A DNA stretch of 64,000 nt from the NCBI RefSeq assembly GCF_003952365.1, contig NZ_CP034443.1:5635001-5699000 (forward strand), written 5' to 3'. Positions within the stretch are counted from its first letter, which is position 1. Every line of letters starts with the position of its first letter. The notes beneath the pieces were generated by a model. The model saw nothing but the letters and a program-made list of their open reading frames with translations, made no database searches and was not told the origin of the DNA. Below are positions 49,571 through 57,199 of the stretch, piece after piece. A program made the position numbers and the translations under genes. Origin of the DNA: Mesorhizobium sp. M9A.F.Ca.ET.002.03.1.2 (lineage in GTDB: Bacteria; Pseudomonadota; Alphaproteobacteria; Rhizobiales; Rhizobiaceae).

Positions 49571-50272
49571 TTAAATTTCCGCCGACGCCTCGCCGCTGGT
49601 CTTCGCCTCCTGCGCGATCAGCGCCTCAGCGAGAGCTTTTTCCGTACTGCTGCGCCAAGCATCTTCGGCCAGTTGCCGGGCGACGGGGTCGCCCATCTTC
49701 GCGATAAGGTTGAGCCCGCTCTGCCAAATCGCCTCAAAAGTTTCGGTGTCCGCCGGGTCAATATCCGCGATGACGCTGATGTAACCGTCTTGAACTTTGG
49801 ACCATTCAGTTTGCTCATAGTCCCGTCGGCGCGCCAACTGGTAACCGGCCATCCGAACCGAGCCGGCCGCGCGCAGGACATCCTTCTGCTTGATGAAGTT
49901 GGCGCGCTGGCTCTCGGGTATTTTCAGCACTGTCCTCTCGAAGAGCACGTCGAACAGGCCGGGTTTGACCACTTGGCCGGTCTTCGGATCGACCTGGCCA
50001 TACATAGCATCATGCAGTCCATTACCATCTGCTGGCGCATTCTGGGTTGCTTCGGCTTCTGCTTGGGCGATCTGTGCCTTGAACTGTCGACTGGTGATGT
50101 CGGCGTCGAATGCCTCCTGCTGCTCTTTTTGCTGCCGATAGCGCTCGGCGACTGCTGAAAGCTCGTTGCCAAAATTCTTCATGGCCTCGCCCACCGGCGA
50201 GCCGGCTGGATAGGACACCACATTGCCGGTGTCGAGCCGGCGCTGTGCAAGCTGGAGGGGAATGGTCGCCAT
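49571..50272 (-). CDS. Phage internal virion-like protein, probably truncated
   Basis: 233 residues, helical and Gln/Ala-rich (AVAERYRQQKEQQEAFDADI, QFKAQIAQAEAEATQNAPAD). It starts MATIPLQLAQRRLDTGN. In T7-like gene order a long internal virion or ejection protein is expected here, often over 600 residues, so this short product may be an N-terminal remnant. The same TAAATGGCGACCAT start context recurs at 52379, immediately after the 52380-52868 gene. Confidence 0.6.
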   Translation of the reverse strand: MATIPLQLAQRRLDTGNVVSYPAGSPVGEAMKNFGNELSAVAERYRQQKEQQEAFDADITSRQFKAQIAQAEAEATQNAPADGNGLHDAMYGQVDPKTGQVVKPGLFDVLFERTVLKIPESQRANFIKQKDVLRAAGSVRMAGYQLARRRDYEQTEWSKVQDGYISVIADIDPADTETFEAIWQSGLNLIAKMGDPVARQLAEDAWRSSTEKALAEALIAQEAKTSGEASAEI

Positions 50273-50410
50273 TTAGGTGTTCCCTGCCTGTGGGGCTCTG
50301 AAGGAAGAGAGATGCCGAACAGAGCGGCATTGCCTAGCGCCAAGCGCTGAAGAAGGCATGTTTCGCCTGAGCGGCGTTTATCAACGCAGCGTGATCCGCG
50401 TAAGTGATAT

Positions 50411-50587
50411 TCAAAGGTATCGCTCGCCGTCGTCGCGATGTTCGAAACAGAACCAACGGGGCGCCTGTTTTGGCTTTGCGAAGCCCCATCCGGCATGCTT
50501 GCCGCAGCCCTGATGCTCGCAGACATGATGCTGGATGCCGGCCGGCGTCAGCCTCGCTGAGTTTGGCAATCCAATCTCGTCACTCAT
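50411..50587 (-). CDS. Small zinc-finger-like protein, 58 residues
   Basis: MSDEIGLPNSARLTPAGIQ is followed by HHVCEHQGCGKHAGWGF, then PRWFCFEH and a short RDDGERYL tail. The Cys/His pairs (CEHQGC, FCFEH) are well placed to bind one zinc ion. ATG 50587 overlaps the stop of the upstream 66-residue gene by four bases (ATGA). It is the last gene of a LexA-controlled operon. Similar small proteins with a C-x2-H...WFCFEH pattern are frequent in rhizobia; function unknown. Confidence 0.7.
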   Translation of the reverse strand: MSDEIGLPNSARLTPAGIQHHVCEHQGCGKHAGWGFAKPKQAPRWFCFEHRDDGERYL

Positions 50588-50784
50588 CCGTGACGTTTGC
50601 CGAGAGGTGGCGCTTTGAGTGAATCAAGCTGGTCCTGTAGCCGGCCGTTCAGGACGATCATTTCCTTGAGCGCCTTGACGGCATCTCCCTTGTGGAGGGC
50701 AATGAACTTATCGGCGACCGCCTGCAGCGCGGCCTCTTGGCGACTATCGAGCGTGATGATGTGATCCATGGCGGTAACTACCAT
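50584..50784 (-). CDS. Hypothetical protein, 66 residues
   Basis: A small helical protein (HIITLDSRQEAALQAVADKF, ALHKGDAVKALKEMIVLNGR). It starts three bases after the SRAP stop (50784), or at ATG 50769, and overlaps the zinc-finger-like gene by four bases. It belongs to the same SOS-type operon. No family recognised. Confidence 0.6.
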   Translation of the reverse strand: MVVTAMDHIITLDSRQEAALQAVADKFIALHKGDAVKALKEMIVLNGRLQDQLDSLKAPPLGKRHG

Positions 50785-50787
50785 TGC

Positions 50788-51492
50788 TTAGAACAATGAG
50801 CCCTGAGCCGGCGCTTGTTGTGGGAACTTGATCTGTGTCGCCGGCTTTTCGACAATCACGAGGGCATCGTCACGAGCGGTGCGCTGTAATCTTTTCGCCT
50901 CTGACCACGGCGCGTTCAGCCAAGTCTCCGTTTCCTCCTGTGTGGTCAGGATAACCGGCATGGCCTTCTCATGGATTGGCGCAATGAGAGCGTTGGGCTT
51001 CGTCGTCATGAAGCCATAGAGTTCGAAGTCGCCGGGGCCGTCCTTGACCTTGCGCACGCCCTGCCAGCGCGTCCACAGGCCGGCGAAGAAGAACAGAGGC
51101 CGCTCCTCGTTCAGCGCGAACCAGTAGTTTTTCTGGACACCTGTCTCGGGGTCTTTGTCTCCGGGCGTAGGGCTCGGCTCTGCGAAGCTCGTCACCGGCA
51201 CCACGCAACGGTTCTCGACGCCAAGATATTGCTGCCAATGTCCGTATTGCGGGTTGCGGATGTTGGTGGTGCCGTAGTCGGCCTTGCCCTTCACCCGCTC
51301 GATTGGTGTCGGCATACCCCATAGCAGATTGGCAAGCTCGCGCGTCCCGTCAGGCGCGTTACGCACCACGGGGCCGGGCTGGTTTGGGTAGATATCTATG
51401 GATGGCTCAAGGTTGCCGATGATGTCGCGCAAGGCACGCGTCCACTGGCGGACGGCTTCCTGCGACGTGGTGATATTGTACAGGTTGCACAT
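50788..51492 (-). CDS. SOS response-associated peptidase (SRAP, YedK/HMCES family)
   Basis: 234 residues starting MCNLYN, with the catalytic Cys2 exposed after Met removal. Other SRAP features are LLWGMPTPIERVKG, TNIRNPQYGHW, CVVPVTSFAEPSP with the conserved Glu, and PIHEKAMPVIL with the catalytic His. SRAP proteins crosslink to abasic sites in single-stranded DNA and shield them. GAGGG precedes the ATG. A LexA-type box lies upstream of the operon, consistent with SOS induction. Confidence 0.93.
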   Translation of the reverse strand: MCNLYNITTSQEAVRQWTRALRDIIGNLEPSIDIYPNQPGPVVRNAPDGTRELANLLWGMPTPIERVKGKADYGTTNIRNPQYGHWQQYLGVENRCVVPVTSFAEPSPTPGDKDPETGVQKNYWFALNEERPLFFFAGLWTRWQGVRKVKDGPGDFELYGFMTTKPNALIAPIHEKAMPVILTTQEETETWLNAPWSEAKRLQRTARDDALVIVEKPATQIKFPQQAPAQGSLF

Positions 51493-51501
51493 GTTTCGCC
51501 C

Positions 51502-51798
51502 TCAATCGACCAGTTCAAGCAGGAGATGCGGCGGCACTTCATCAGCCGGCCAATCGGCGCAACAAGCCCTGATCGCGGCTTTGTTCGCGTCCATCCAAAC
51601 CGTAGCCGCGTTGTCTTCCTCTTCAAGAGGTTCGCCATCTTCGGGACAGCTAGCGTCATCCCAACCTTCCAAGGCAAACATGCCATCTGCAGCTTGCTCT
51701 GCCGAAATGCCAGCGGCTGCAAAGACAGCCTTTGCGGCTTCGATGCCGCGCTGTTTTTCTTCGTCCGACGCGCCCCGGACATTCAGGCGCAGTTCCAT
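51502..51798 (-). CDS. Acidic hypothetical protein, 98 residues
   Basis: First gene of the SRAP operon. It is acidic (CPEDGEPLEEEDNAATVWMD) with a helical N-terminal half (EAAKAVFAAAGISAEQAADG). A strong AGGAGG lies before ATG 51798. An acidic small protein beside an SOS gene could be a DNA mimic or modulator, but I recognise no family. Confidence 0.68.
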   Translation of the reverse strand: MELRLNVRGASDEEKQRGIEAAKAVFAAAGISAEQAADGMFALEGWDDASCPEDGEPLEEEDNAATVWMDANKAAIRACCADWPADEVPPHLLLELVD

Positions 51799-51833
51799 TA
51801 TCGCCTCCTGGTGTGGGCCATCTTGCCTACAGT

Positions 51834-51848
51834 GAACAAAATAGGAAC
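51834..51848. promoter_or_regulatory. LexA box (alphaproteobacterial GTTC-N7-GTTC type)
   Basis: GAAC-AAAATAG-GAAC on the plus strand reads GTTC-N7-GTTC on the minus strand, the direct-repeat LexA site of alphaproteobacteria. It lies 36 bases upstream of the 98-residue gene that leads the SRAP operon, and five bases upstream of the divergent gene at 51853, so LexA could control both. The match and the SOS function of the operon support the call. Confidence 0.75.
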
Positions 51849-51852
51849 AAAA

Positions 51853-52218
51853 ATGTCAAGCTACCTTGACGACAGAGGAATATGTTCCTCATTTCAAGGG
51901 ATGCCGGAGCAACCAGAAAAATGGCCGAAGGGAGTCCCTTGGACCCTGATGCACGCCCACAACGCCGGGCAGGTGGCGCGTATTCGCTGCGGCCATTGCA
52001 ACATCAAAAGGTTCTATAAGCCGCTGGAATTGCGGGAAGTCGTCGGCAACGTCAGCATCGATGAAGTGCGAGCAAAGGTCCGTTGCGAAAAATGCGGGCG
52101 CAAGGAATCGATGAACGCCGAACTATTCCACCCTGTCGGGCAGGAATTGGAGGGCATCCGTTTTCGGCGACTGGTCGAGATAAGATGGGAGCGGCGGGTG
52201 GTCTGGAAGGACGAATGA
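51853..52218 (+). CDS. Zinc-ribbon hypothetical protein, 121 residues
   Basis: A soluble protein with two Cys pairs (IRCGHCNIKRFY and RCEKCGRKES) about 40 residues apart, forming a probable zinc ribbon. The C-terminus is basic (FRRLVEIRWERRVVW). ATG 51853 has AGGA six bases upstream, within the LexA box region, so it is probably SOS-controlled together with the divergent SRAP operon. Nucleic-acid binding is a reasonable guess. Confidence 0.65.
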   Translation: MSSYLDDRGICSSFQGMPEQPEKWPKGVPWTLMHAHNAGQVARIRCGHCNIKRFYKPLELREVVGNVSIDEVRAKVRCEKCGRKESMNAELFHPVGQELEGIRFRRLVEIRWERRVVWKDE

Positions 52219-52379
52219 CATTCGGTATGCAAAGGCGCTCTGTTCAGCACTGTCGAGAGGGCGCTGCTCCGCACGATTCGCGACAGGGGCGGACCGGTTC
52301 GGCTTGAGACCCACAGCTTGCCAGGAATTGACCTGCGGATCGGGAAGACGGCCGGGCGGCCAAGCGGGATGGTCGCCAT

Positions 52380-52868
52380 TTATCGCATCCCCGCCCAGGG
52401 ATCACTGAGCGCCGACCCGCCGAACTTGATGGCCTTGCTCGGGTCGTAGATGCCGGAAAGACCCGACACGAGATTGCCGCCGGCCTTGAAGATCGAGGCG
52501 CCCAGCGCCTGCTTGCCGGAAAAGCGCGAGATCGCTGCCTGCGTGGTGAGGTTGTTCTGGCGCAGTTGCGAGCCGTACTGGATCGCCTGGATGTCAAGCT
52601 GGCCCTGCCGTGCATTGGCGGCCAGCACCTCGCTCGGCGAGCCTGATATGGCGACGCCCGAGGCGCCGGCCTGGGCGCGCGCCTGCGCCTGCAGGAGATC
52701 CTGCTTGTGGCGCTCCTGGCTCTGCTCGAAGGCCGCACTTTGCGCGTCGGCCTGCGCCTGCTGCTCATAGGCCTTGGCCTGATAGTCGGCCATCTGCCTC
52801 GACTGCTGGCCTTCGGCCAGCGCGCCGCCGACCGAAAGAGCCGTGCCGATAAGGGCAAGTGTGCACAT
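52380..52868 (-). CDS. Phage virion protein, 162 residues
   Basis: An N-terminal hydrophobic segment (LALIGTALSVGGALAEG), a long Gln/Ala coiled-coil (AKAYEQQAQADAQSAAFEQS) and a Gly-rich second half. This composition is typical of T7-like internal virion proteins placed after tail tubular B. It starts two bases before the stop-to-start junction with the 52871 gene. Its TAA abuts an ATGGCGACCAT start sequence at 52379 that leads into a frame with no recognisable product. Confidence 0.7.
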   Translation of the reverse strand: MCTLALIGTALSVGGALAEGQQSRQMADYQAKAYEQQAQADAQSAAFEQSQERHKQDLLQAQARAQAGASGVAISGSPSEVLAANARQGQLDIQAIQYGSQLRQNNLTTQAAISRFSGKQALGASIFKAGGNLVSGLSGIYDPSKAIKFGGSALSDPWAGMR

Positions 52869-52870
52869 GG

Positions 52871-53533
52871 TCAGCCTCTTTCGCTGGCGACGGGAATGAA
52901 TTTGCTTTTGACGCCTTCGACCGGCGCGCCGAGCGCCGGGCGCGGGTCGAGCGCGCCGCCGGGGCTAAGGAAGGACAGCAACAACTTGTCGGCCTGGATC
53001 GCCCGGCGGCTGAGGCGGGCGGGGACCGCTGCGCGCGGCCCGGCCATGGCGGCGCGGCGAATGGTGGTCAGATTGATCTTCAGCTCGGCCGCGCCGGCGG
53101 CGTCGAGCCGGCCGTTGGCGGTGGCGATGGCGCGGCTGAGCGCATCGGCCTCGAACAGCTCCAGGCGCAGTTGTTCGATCAGCCAGTTGGCGGTTTGCCA
53201 GCGTTGCGTCAGCGCTTCGGCCTTGGCCGCGATCTCCTCGCCCAGGGCGACGATATCGGCACGCGCTTCGCTTTGGGCAGCGGCCGCGCGGCGCTTGTGC
53301 GCCGCCTCGATGGTCTTCTCGATCAGCGCGATTGCCGCGTTGGTCCTGGCGAGGGCGGCGCGCACCTCGCCCAGATCGCCGTCGCCGAAGATGGCGCGGT
53401 CCTCGGCCTGCTCCAGTTCCTGTTTGCGGGCCGCAACATTGTTGAGGTCGACGTCGAGCAAGGCGATGACGGCAGCAAAATCGGCAGCCGTCCGCGCCCT
53501 GCCGAGATCTTCGGCAAGGGGGATTGTGGTCAC
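52871..53533 (-). CDS. Phage structural/coiled-coil protein, 220 residues
   Basis: Mostly helical and charged (VAARKQELEQAEDRAIFGDG, AAHKRRAAAAQSEARADIVA), with a C-terminal part ending VKSKFIPVASERG. The GTG at 53533 with AAAGGA upstream gives MTTIPLAEDLGRA. It sits between tail tubular B and the 162-residue virion protein. No family is recognised with certainty; an internal virion or tail-associated role is inferred. Confidence 0.65.
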   Translation of the reverse strand: MTTIPLAEDLGRARTAADFAAVIALLDVDLNNVAARKQELEQAEDRAIFGDGDLGEVRAALARTNAAIALIEKTIEAAHKRRAAAAQSEARADIVALGEEIAAKAEALTQRWQTANWLIEQLRLELFEADALSRAIATANGRLDAAGAAELKINLTTIRRAAMAGPRAAVPARLSRRAIQADKLLLSFLSPGGALDPRPALGAPVEGVKSKFIPVASERG

Positions 53534-53577
53534 GGGAGGGAGTCCTTTTTTGAGGAGGATGAGGAGCGGTCGGCGCA

Positions 53578-53754
53578 GCTGCCGATCTCCCCCTCGTGGG
53601 GGAGATGCCCGGCAGGGCAGAGGGAAGGATCGCCGGGCGTGGGGTCTTACCTGCGAGCCGCCAAGACCTGGCCTAGCAAAGGGACGCAATTGATTGAAGG
53701 TCGGCGGGACAGCGCCCTGCCGGCCATCTCCCCCTCAAGGGGGAGATTGGCAGC
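53578..53754. repeat. RIME-like palindromic element, back-to-back halves
   Basis: Two inverted copies of a palindromic unit (GCTGCCGATCTCCCCC with GGGGGAGATGCCCGGCAGGG, and CCCTGCCGGCCATCTCCCCC with GGGGGAGATTGGCAGC) flank about 80 bases between tail tubular B and the next virion gene. The units match the elements at 56979 and 60474 but with the ends in the opposite order. This type of intergenic repeat is widespread in rhizobial chromosomes. Confidence 0.75.
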
Positions 53755-53770
53755 TTCGGCGATGGCGCTC

Positions 53771-56236
53771 CTAAGGCTCGGCGTCGAACACCGGCGTGAA
53801 CGCCCGGATCGTGCAGGGCGTCGGGTTGACGTGGCGAATCCTCACCCTGCCCTGCCCTTCCCAACTGTCGTCGATCGGCACCTCGACATTGCCGGTGAAG
53901 AGATCAGCCCGGCCGTCGGGCGCGACGATGCCCGGCATGCGCACCTTCTCCCAGCGGCCGCGCAGGAAGGACTGCACTTCGAGCCCCGACGTGTCGGTCT
54001 CGAGCAGCGACATCATCACCTTGGCGACCTTCTTGCGGCGGCCGACGATCGAGCCGTCGCGGCCGCCGACATCGAGTTCCAGCGTATTGGCCTCGCAACG
54101 GTAGCCAAGCCCGACCTGCCATTTCGCTGCCGTTGCGCCGCTGGGCAGCGTCACCTGGCCGGAAGCCACGGGCAGATCGTGGTAGACCTTGCCGTCGGCC
54201 AGCACGTCGACGCTTTCGCCGTCGAGATGGTCGAGCCCGGAGACGACGTTGACGGCGGCGCCCGAATAGCTCAGGCCGCAATCGACCTGGAAGGCGTCGT
54301 CCAGCGCGCCGTATTCGAACGGCGCCGTCATGATCTCGATGGTGCGCTTCGTCACGCCGCCGATAGTCCGCTTGACGAACAGCCAGACGTCGTCGGCGCC
54401 GTTCTGGCCCGGCGTCACGATTGCGCTTTCAATGATCGGCCAGCCGGCGTCGGCGAAGCTGCCGCCGAGGCGATGGCGGTGCATGCCGCGCACATCCTGC
54501 GATGGCTGGTGCGTGTAGCCGCCGAGCTCGCCATTTTCGAGCGGGAACCACAGCACCGGATCGGGATCGGTCTGGAACGCCAGCTCGACGACGCCTTGCT
54601 TGGGGATGTGCTCGGAGATCTGGCCGATGTCGTCGGAGGTGAATTTGCTGGCCGAGGTCTGCACCAGCTCGGCGATCGACTTGCGGCTGCGGGTGACATA
54701 GAGGAACGATTGTCCGGCATCGACCGGGCGGATGCGGGCGCAGCCGAAGGTGCGCGAATTGCGGTTCTTGAACGACGACGGCGTCAGCGCCTCGTCGATG
54801 CCGGAGCCCGATAGCGCCCGGATGCCGCCCGAGGTGCCGATCAACAGCGCCCCGTCGGAATCGGCGATCCAGACGATGTCGTTGGCCTGCCCGCCGCCGG
54901 CCTGGACGAATTCCAGCGCGTCGTCGTCCTTCTCGCCCAGCGCGAAATTGTCGAAGTCGCCGGTCGCCGACGCATAGACCGAGAACTTCCGGCTGAAGGC
55001 CAGGCGCTCCTCGTAGAGCGAACCGCTTTCGACATACTTCCCGGGAGCGAATGTGCCGAGCCGCCAGCGGGTGATCGGGCTCAGATTCGGCAGGGCATGG
55101 CCGTAAAGGATGATCTTGACGACTGTCGCGCTGGTGCGGCTGGTGATCTTCGCCCAACGCCAGCGCCCGTCCGAACCCAGGAGCCGGATGGCGCGACCGA
55201 CATCCGTTGTCTGGAACCCGGTGCCATCGTTGATGCCGTCGATCGAAGAGGCGGTCAAATCGAACGGCGTCTGGTCCGATGCGGCGACATGGAAAGCCAG
55301 TTCGGCAGCCACCGATTCCACGGCATCGCCGCCACCGCCGCCGGTGAAGATCAACTGGTGATATTCGAAGGCGGCCTTGTTGAAGAATTCATAGAAGCGG
55401 GTCTCCGAATTGCCCCAGCCGCTTTCCCCGGTCCTGCTGTCGAGCGTCACCCAGTTGGTGCCGTCGTTGGATCCCTGCACTTCCCATGCGGTGAAATAGT
55501 CGGCATCGCCGGTAACGTCATTGCCCGCGGTCAGCCAGTAGGCGTCGACGACACGTTGCGCGCCGCCCGCATTCCGGAAACGAATGTAGCCGGTCGAGCC
55601 ACCGGCGAGGGTGATGGCCTGCACTTTGTCGCGGTCGAACATCTGATAGGCGCTGGCGGTGCCGCTTGCGGTCGATGCCGTTCCGCTCGGTGCCGTGTTG
55701 CTGGTCATCTGCGGCGTCAGATGGCCGGTATTGGCAGGCGTCAGCGTCGTGGCGGTGTCGTTGATGTCGTCATACGGCCCGTCCTCGAACTCGTAATCCT
55801 CCAGTGTCCATGTCGTGTGCGCCGTCCTGGTCAGCACCTTGAGCGGATAATCCTTGTGGCTGATCCACATCTGGTCGGCCGACTGGACATAGGCGAGGTC
55901 GAAGAGGTCGGCTTCCACGTAGGGCGAGGCGATCTCGACCGTGCCGACACGGGCGCCATAGGCGTAGACGCGGATATACTGATCGCCGAATTCCAGGCAG
56001 TAGGCCTGCTCGGAAGAGAAGATGAAAGGAATGCCGCGCGTTGTCTTGGCCGCGTTCTTCACCGCGCCGACGAAGATGGTGCCGCCGCGCTTCCTGATGC
56101 CGCCATGCGGCAGCGTGACGAAGTTCTCGCATTTGGAAAGCGCCGCCCGATAGAGATCGAGCGAGGCGCGCGCATGCAGGCGCGGCGAGATCTCGCCACG
56201 GGTGAAAACGTCCTGGACCGGATAGAGCGTCGTCAT
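53771..56236 (-). CDS. Phage tail tubular protein B-like (T7 gp12 type)
   Basis: 821 residues. The N-terminus has the family opening FTRGEISPRLHARASLDLYR, then CENFVTLPHGGIRKRGGTIF and GIPFIFSSEQAYCLEFGD. The rest is beta-rich with a CBM/discoidin-like insertion (about 150-310, VTLDSRTGESGWGNSETRFY). Its ATG shares one base with the stop of the tail tubular A gene. It would form the tail nozzle of a short-tailed virion. Confidence 0.88.
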   Translation of the reverse strand: MTTLYPVQDVFTRGEISPRLHARASLDLYRAALSKCENFVTLPHGGIRKRGGTIFVGAVKNAAKTTRGIPFIFSSEQAYCLEFGDQYIRVYAYGARVGTVEIASPYVEADLFDLAYVQSADQMWISHKDYPLKVLTRTAHTTWTLEDYEFEDGPYDDINDTATTLTPANTGHLTPQMTSNTAPSGTASTASGTASAYQMFDRDKVQAITLAGGSTGYIRFRNAGGAQRVVDAYWLTAGNDVTGDADYFTAWEVQGSNDGTNWVTLDSRTGESGWGNSETRFYEFFNKAAFEYHQLIFTGGGGGDAVESVAAELAFHVAASDQTPFDLTASSIDGINDGTGFQTTDVGRAIRLLGSDGRWRWAKITSRTSATVVKIILYGHALPNLSPITRWRLGTFAPGKYVESGSLYEERLAFSRKFSVYASATGDFDNFALGEKDDDALEFVQAGGGQANDIVWIADSDGALLIGTSGGIRALSGSGIDEALTPSSFKNRNSRTFGCARIRPVDAGQSFLYVTRSRKSIAELVQTSASKFTSDDIGQISEHIPKQGVVELAFQTDPDPVLWFPLENGELGGYTHQPSQDVRGMHRHRLGGSFADAGWPIIESAIVTPGQNGADDVWLFVKRTIGGVTKRTIEIMTAPFEYGALDDAFQVDCGLSYSGAAVNVVSGLDHLDGESVDVLADGKVYHDLPVASGQVTLPSGATAAKWQVGLGYRCEANTLELDVGGRDGSIVGRRKKVAKVMMSLLETDTSGLEVQSFLRGRWEKVRMPGIVAPDGRADLFTGNVEVPIDDSWEGQGRVRIRHVNPTPCTIRAFTPVFDAEP

Positions 56237-56835
56237 CAGCGCACGAACCGGTTGTCGCCGCGCTGGACCGCCCAGGACGACGTCGAGAGCCGGCCGCCGC
56301 GCTGGATGGCGTTGGCGCTGAACGCCGCGTCGAGCGCCCGGTCATAAGCACCGCGGGCGATGTCGATCATGCCTGTCTTGTGGGTCAGCGGATGCGCGAT
56401 CTTGATGGCCAATGCAGCGACCAGCACCTCGCTGAACAGCGCGTCCCAGTCGTTCGGATCGGTCAGGTTGGCGATGTAGCGGATAAGGCGCGGACCCGGC
56501 TGGTCGCAATAGATCAGCCCGGCCTCCTGCCGCCACGAGATCGGAACGCCGTCCGGCTCGCCATTATGGGTCAGCGGCAATGGCCGCAGGCAGTCCACGG
56601 GCAATTCATAGACAAAGTTCAGCGTGCCCGCGCCGCTGCCGGTGTCGGCGCCGGCGACGGAGGCCGCCAGGATGGCAAATACCCAGGCGTGCTTCGTCAG
56701 CTCCGCCTCGCGCGTCAGGTCGAAATGCAAGTTGAGCAAGCGCGCGGCTTTCACATCCTGGTCAAGGCTGTCGATCGGCGCCTCGTCGAGGACGCCAAGC
56801 GCCATATTGGCGATGTCGAGCGGGGTGATGGCCAT
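56236..56835 (-). CDS. Phage tail tubular protein A-like (T7 gp11 type)
   Basis: 199 residues opening with PLDIANMALGVLDEAPIDSL and then RLLNLHFDLTREAELTKHAW, the pattern of gp11-type gatekeeper/adaptor proteins that join portal and nozzle. It is coupled to tail tubular B by a one-base stop/start overlap. The start at 56835 has a modest GGAGG upstream in the leader. Confidence 0.85.
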   Translation of the reverse strand: MAITPLDIANMALGVLDEAPIDSLDQDVKAARLLNLHFDLTREAELTKHAWVFAILAASVAGADTGSGAGTLNFVYELPVDCLRPLPLTHNGEPDGVPISWRQEAGLIYCDQPGPRLIRYIANLTDPNDWDALFSEVLVAALAIKIAHPLTHKTGMIDIARGAYDRALDAAFSANAIQRGGRLSTSSWAVQRGDNRFVR

Positions 56836-56891
56836 GGTTTTAAGCCTCCGTCAGTGTGATTGGAGCAAAGGTCATGGGTGAATCCGGGCAT

Positions 56892-56915
56892 AAAAAAAGC
56901 CGCTCGGAGGCGGCT
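56892..56915 (-). terminator. Rho-independent terminator after the capsid gene
   Basis: On the minus strand AGCCGC / GCGGCT (56898-56903 with 56910-56915) form a stem with a 6-base loop, followed by seven T residues (56892-56898). It separates the capsid transcript from the tail genes and would favour high capsid mRNA relative to tail mRNA. Confidence 0.7.
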
Positions 56916-56978
56916 GGATTTCTGAGCGATTGGATCTGGATTTCTGAAAGCGATTGGATGTTGAGGTCGCGATCCGTC

Positions 56979-57136
56979 GCGCCCCCCTCTGTCCTGCCGG
57001 ACATCTCCACCACTTGGGGGAGATTGGCAGCGTCCCTGGCGGCGTCTTTCTTCAAACATTGGAGATTGGCGAAAGCCGACGTGACAGCCGATCTCCCTCC
57101 TTGTGGGGAGATGTCCGGCAGGACAGAGGGGGGCGC
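56979..57136. repeat. RIME-like palindromic element with 30-base terminal inverted repeats
   Basis: The outermost 30 bases, GCGCCCCCCTCTGTCCTGCC at the left plus the next ten, recur as an exact reverse complement at the right end. Inner GGGGGAGATTGGCAGC and GCCGATCTCCCTCC units also pair. Length (158 bases) and ends match the element at 60474-60630. It lies between the capsid and tail tubular A genes. Confidence 0.82.
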
Positions 57137-57199
57137 GAAGGAATGCTGTCCGAACGGGATTGGCGATAGGGCGGAGGTTCGCCCCCTATTTCAGCCTGC

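Larger units (their letters stand above)
56836..57199. other. Intergenic region between capsid and tail genes
   Basis: 364 bases that hold a terminator-like hairpin (56892-56915) and a 158-base palindromic element (56979-57136). No supported gene. A 71-codon minus-strand frame here covers the repeat and is rejected. Confidence 0.6.

Noticed and set aside
49571..49600. Programmed -1 frameshift joining the 49571 gene to the following coding-like frame
   Set aside because: The stop region (GCG GAA ATT TAA) does not offer a slippery heptamer in the right frame, so a mutation or separate gene is more likely.
56840..57055. 71-codon minus-strand frame before tail tubular A
   Set aside because: It runs through a terminator and a palindromic element, so it cannot be a real gene.
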